A program made the translations under genes and the position numbers. The notes under the pieces are model-generated. The model was not told where the DNA came from. It was given only the letters and a program-made list of their open reading frames with translations, and did not search any database. From the NCBI RefSeq assembly GCF_005924265.1, contig NZ_VCLB01000001.1:434001-498000 (forward strand): a stretch of DNA of 64,000 bases. Reading direction: 5' to 3'. Each line of letters begins with the position of its first letter. Position 1 is the stretch's first letter. This document shows positions 63,425 to 64,000 of the stretch, piece after piece. Origin of the DNA: Martelella lutilitoris. GTDB lineage: Bacteria; Pseudomonadota; Alphaproteobacteria; Rhizobiales; Rhizobiaceae.

Positions 63425-64000
63425 GCAGTGCTCCGAGTTTGCGCAGGGCCGCCAGAAGTTGCAGCATCGGCATGCCCAATATCGTGAAGAAATCGCCGTC
63501 GATCCGCTCGAACAGTCGCACGCCCAGGCCTTCCAGCTGGTAAACGCCCGAGGAAAACAGCGCCTCGTCGGAAAGGCGCGCCAGATAGCGATCGATCTCC
63601 GCCTCGTCGAGCCGGCGCATGTGCAAGGCCGCCGTCTCGCAGGCCTCGAACAGGATCGCGCCATCACGGGCTATCGCGAAGGCGCTCATCAGGTAGTGCG
63701 TCTTGCCGGAAAGGTGCTTCAGATGCGCGCGCGCTTCCTCCCGGTTTTCCGGCTTGGAATAGGGGCGACCCTCAAACGCCATCACCTGATCGCCGCCGAT
63801 GACGAAGGCGCCCGGCGTGCGGCCCGCGACATCGAGGGCCTTTGCCCGCGACAGCAGGCCGGCAAGGAAATCAGGCGTCGCGCCGGTCTTGAGGAAGGGC
63901 GCTTCCGTTGCCCGTTCGTCCACATGCGGGCGCATGCTGGAAAAGGCGATCCCTGCATTGGCGAGCAGCGCCCGCCGTGACGGACTGGTGGAGGCCAGGA
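63417..64000 (-). CDS. maf: Maf-family nucleotide pyrophosphatase, 5' end outside window
   Basis: House-cleaning nucleoside triphosphate pyrophosphatase. The visible 193 codons open with LASTSPSRRALLANAGIAF, the conserved Maf N-terminal loop, then SMRPHVDERA, FVIGGDQVMAFEGRPYSKP with the catalytic aspartate, and the C-terminal GDFFTILGMPMLQLLAALR. The start codon lies beyond base 64000. It overlaps aroE by 8 bases. Confidence 0.93.
   Translation of the reverse strand, partial: LASTSPSRRALLANAGIAFSSMRPHVDERATEAPFLKTGATPDFLAGLLSRAKALDVAGRTPGAFVIGGDQVMAFEGRPYSKPENREEARAHLKHLSGKTHYLMSAFAIARDGAILFEACETAALHMRRLDEAEIDRYLARLSDEALFSSGVYQLEGLGVRLFERIDGDFFTILGMPMLQLLAALRKLGALHD

Overview
The window is one contiguous stretch of a high-GC alphaproteobacterial chromosome, most likely order Rhizobiales (Hyphomicrobiales). 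The evidence is the gene content and order: trpF-trpB-(small gene)-trpA, hslV-GNAT-hslU, hisB-DUF2628-hisH-hisA-hisF-hisE-coaA, maf-aroE-coaE-dnaQ, the BetI/betCBA plus choXWV system, and nadABC with a NadQ-type regulator. The genus cannot be fixed from sequence alone. Two parS-like palindromes (50261-50276 and 63404-63419) and these conserved blocks suggest a position fairly close to the replication origin. No rRNA, tRNA, IS element, prophage or CRISPR array was seen.

Layout. 1-2558 is the trp block (minus strand, trpA cut by the window edge). 2602-4008 holds a YgjP-type metallopeptidase and a DUF2852 protein. 4178-7303 is the anaerobic (class III) ribonucleotide reductase set; its glycyl-radical domain is a separate small gene and its activase carries an N-terminal extension encoded by palindromic repeats. 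7490-22416 is a 13-gene minus-strand catabolic cluster: Gfo/Idh dehydrogenase, YdiF-like CoA-transferase, enoyl-CoA hydratase, aldehyde dehydrogenase, a GtsABC-like sugar importer with its ATPase, two GMC flavoenzymes, an SDR and a LacI regulator. Two near-identical LacI-type operators mark its two likely promoters. 22734-26988 (plus) is a tightly overlapping six-gene cassette that looks like surface-polysaccharide decoration (BcbE-like nucleotidyltransferase, GDPD, HAD, second nucleotidyltransferase, cupin, WavE). 27059-35823 is choline/choline-sulfate uptake and conversion to glycine betaine, with a BetI operator between the divergent arms. 35839-41121 is a dppABCDF peptide importer. 41850-46251 is nadQ-nadABC with a clear promoter/operator.

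The right third is mostly housekeeping: a DUF2147 protein, an SLC13-type carrier, a DUF2778 L,D-transpeptidase-like protein, hslVU with an embedded acetyltransferase, two DUF606 membrane proteins, the his operon with coaA, a divergent SorC regulator/epimerase pair, an AT-rich islet with an unannotated 43-residue membrane protein, and dnaQ-coaE-aroE-maf running off the end.

Three families of palindromic interspersed elements recur: a roughly 140-bp mosaic with CT-rich termini, a 28-bp-arm element, and tandem hairpins. They sit between genes, inside the catabolic operon, and in one case inside a coding sequence. The strongest candidates for undescribed biology are the LacI-controlled CoA-linked sugar-type catabolic cluster, the six-gene GDPD/HAD/nucleotidyltransferase cassette, and the split class III reductase with the repeat-extended activase.
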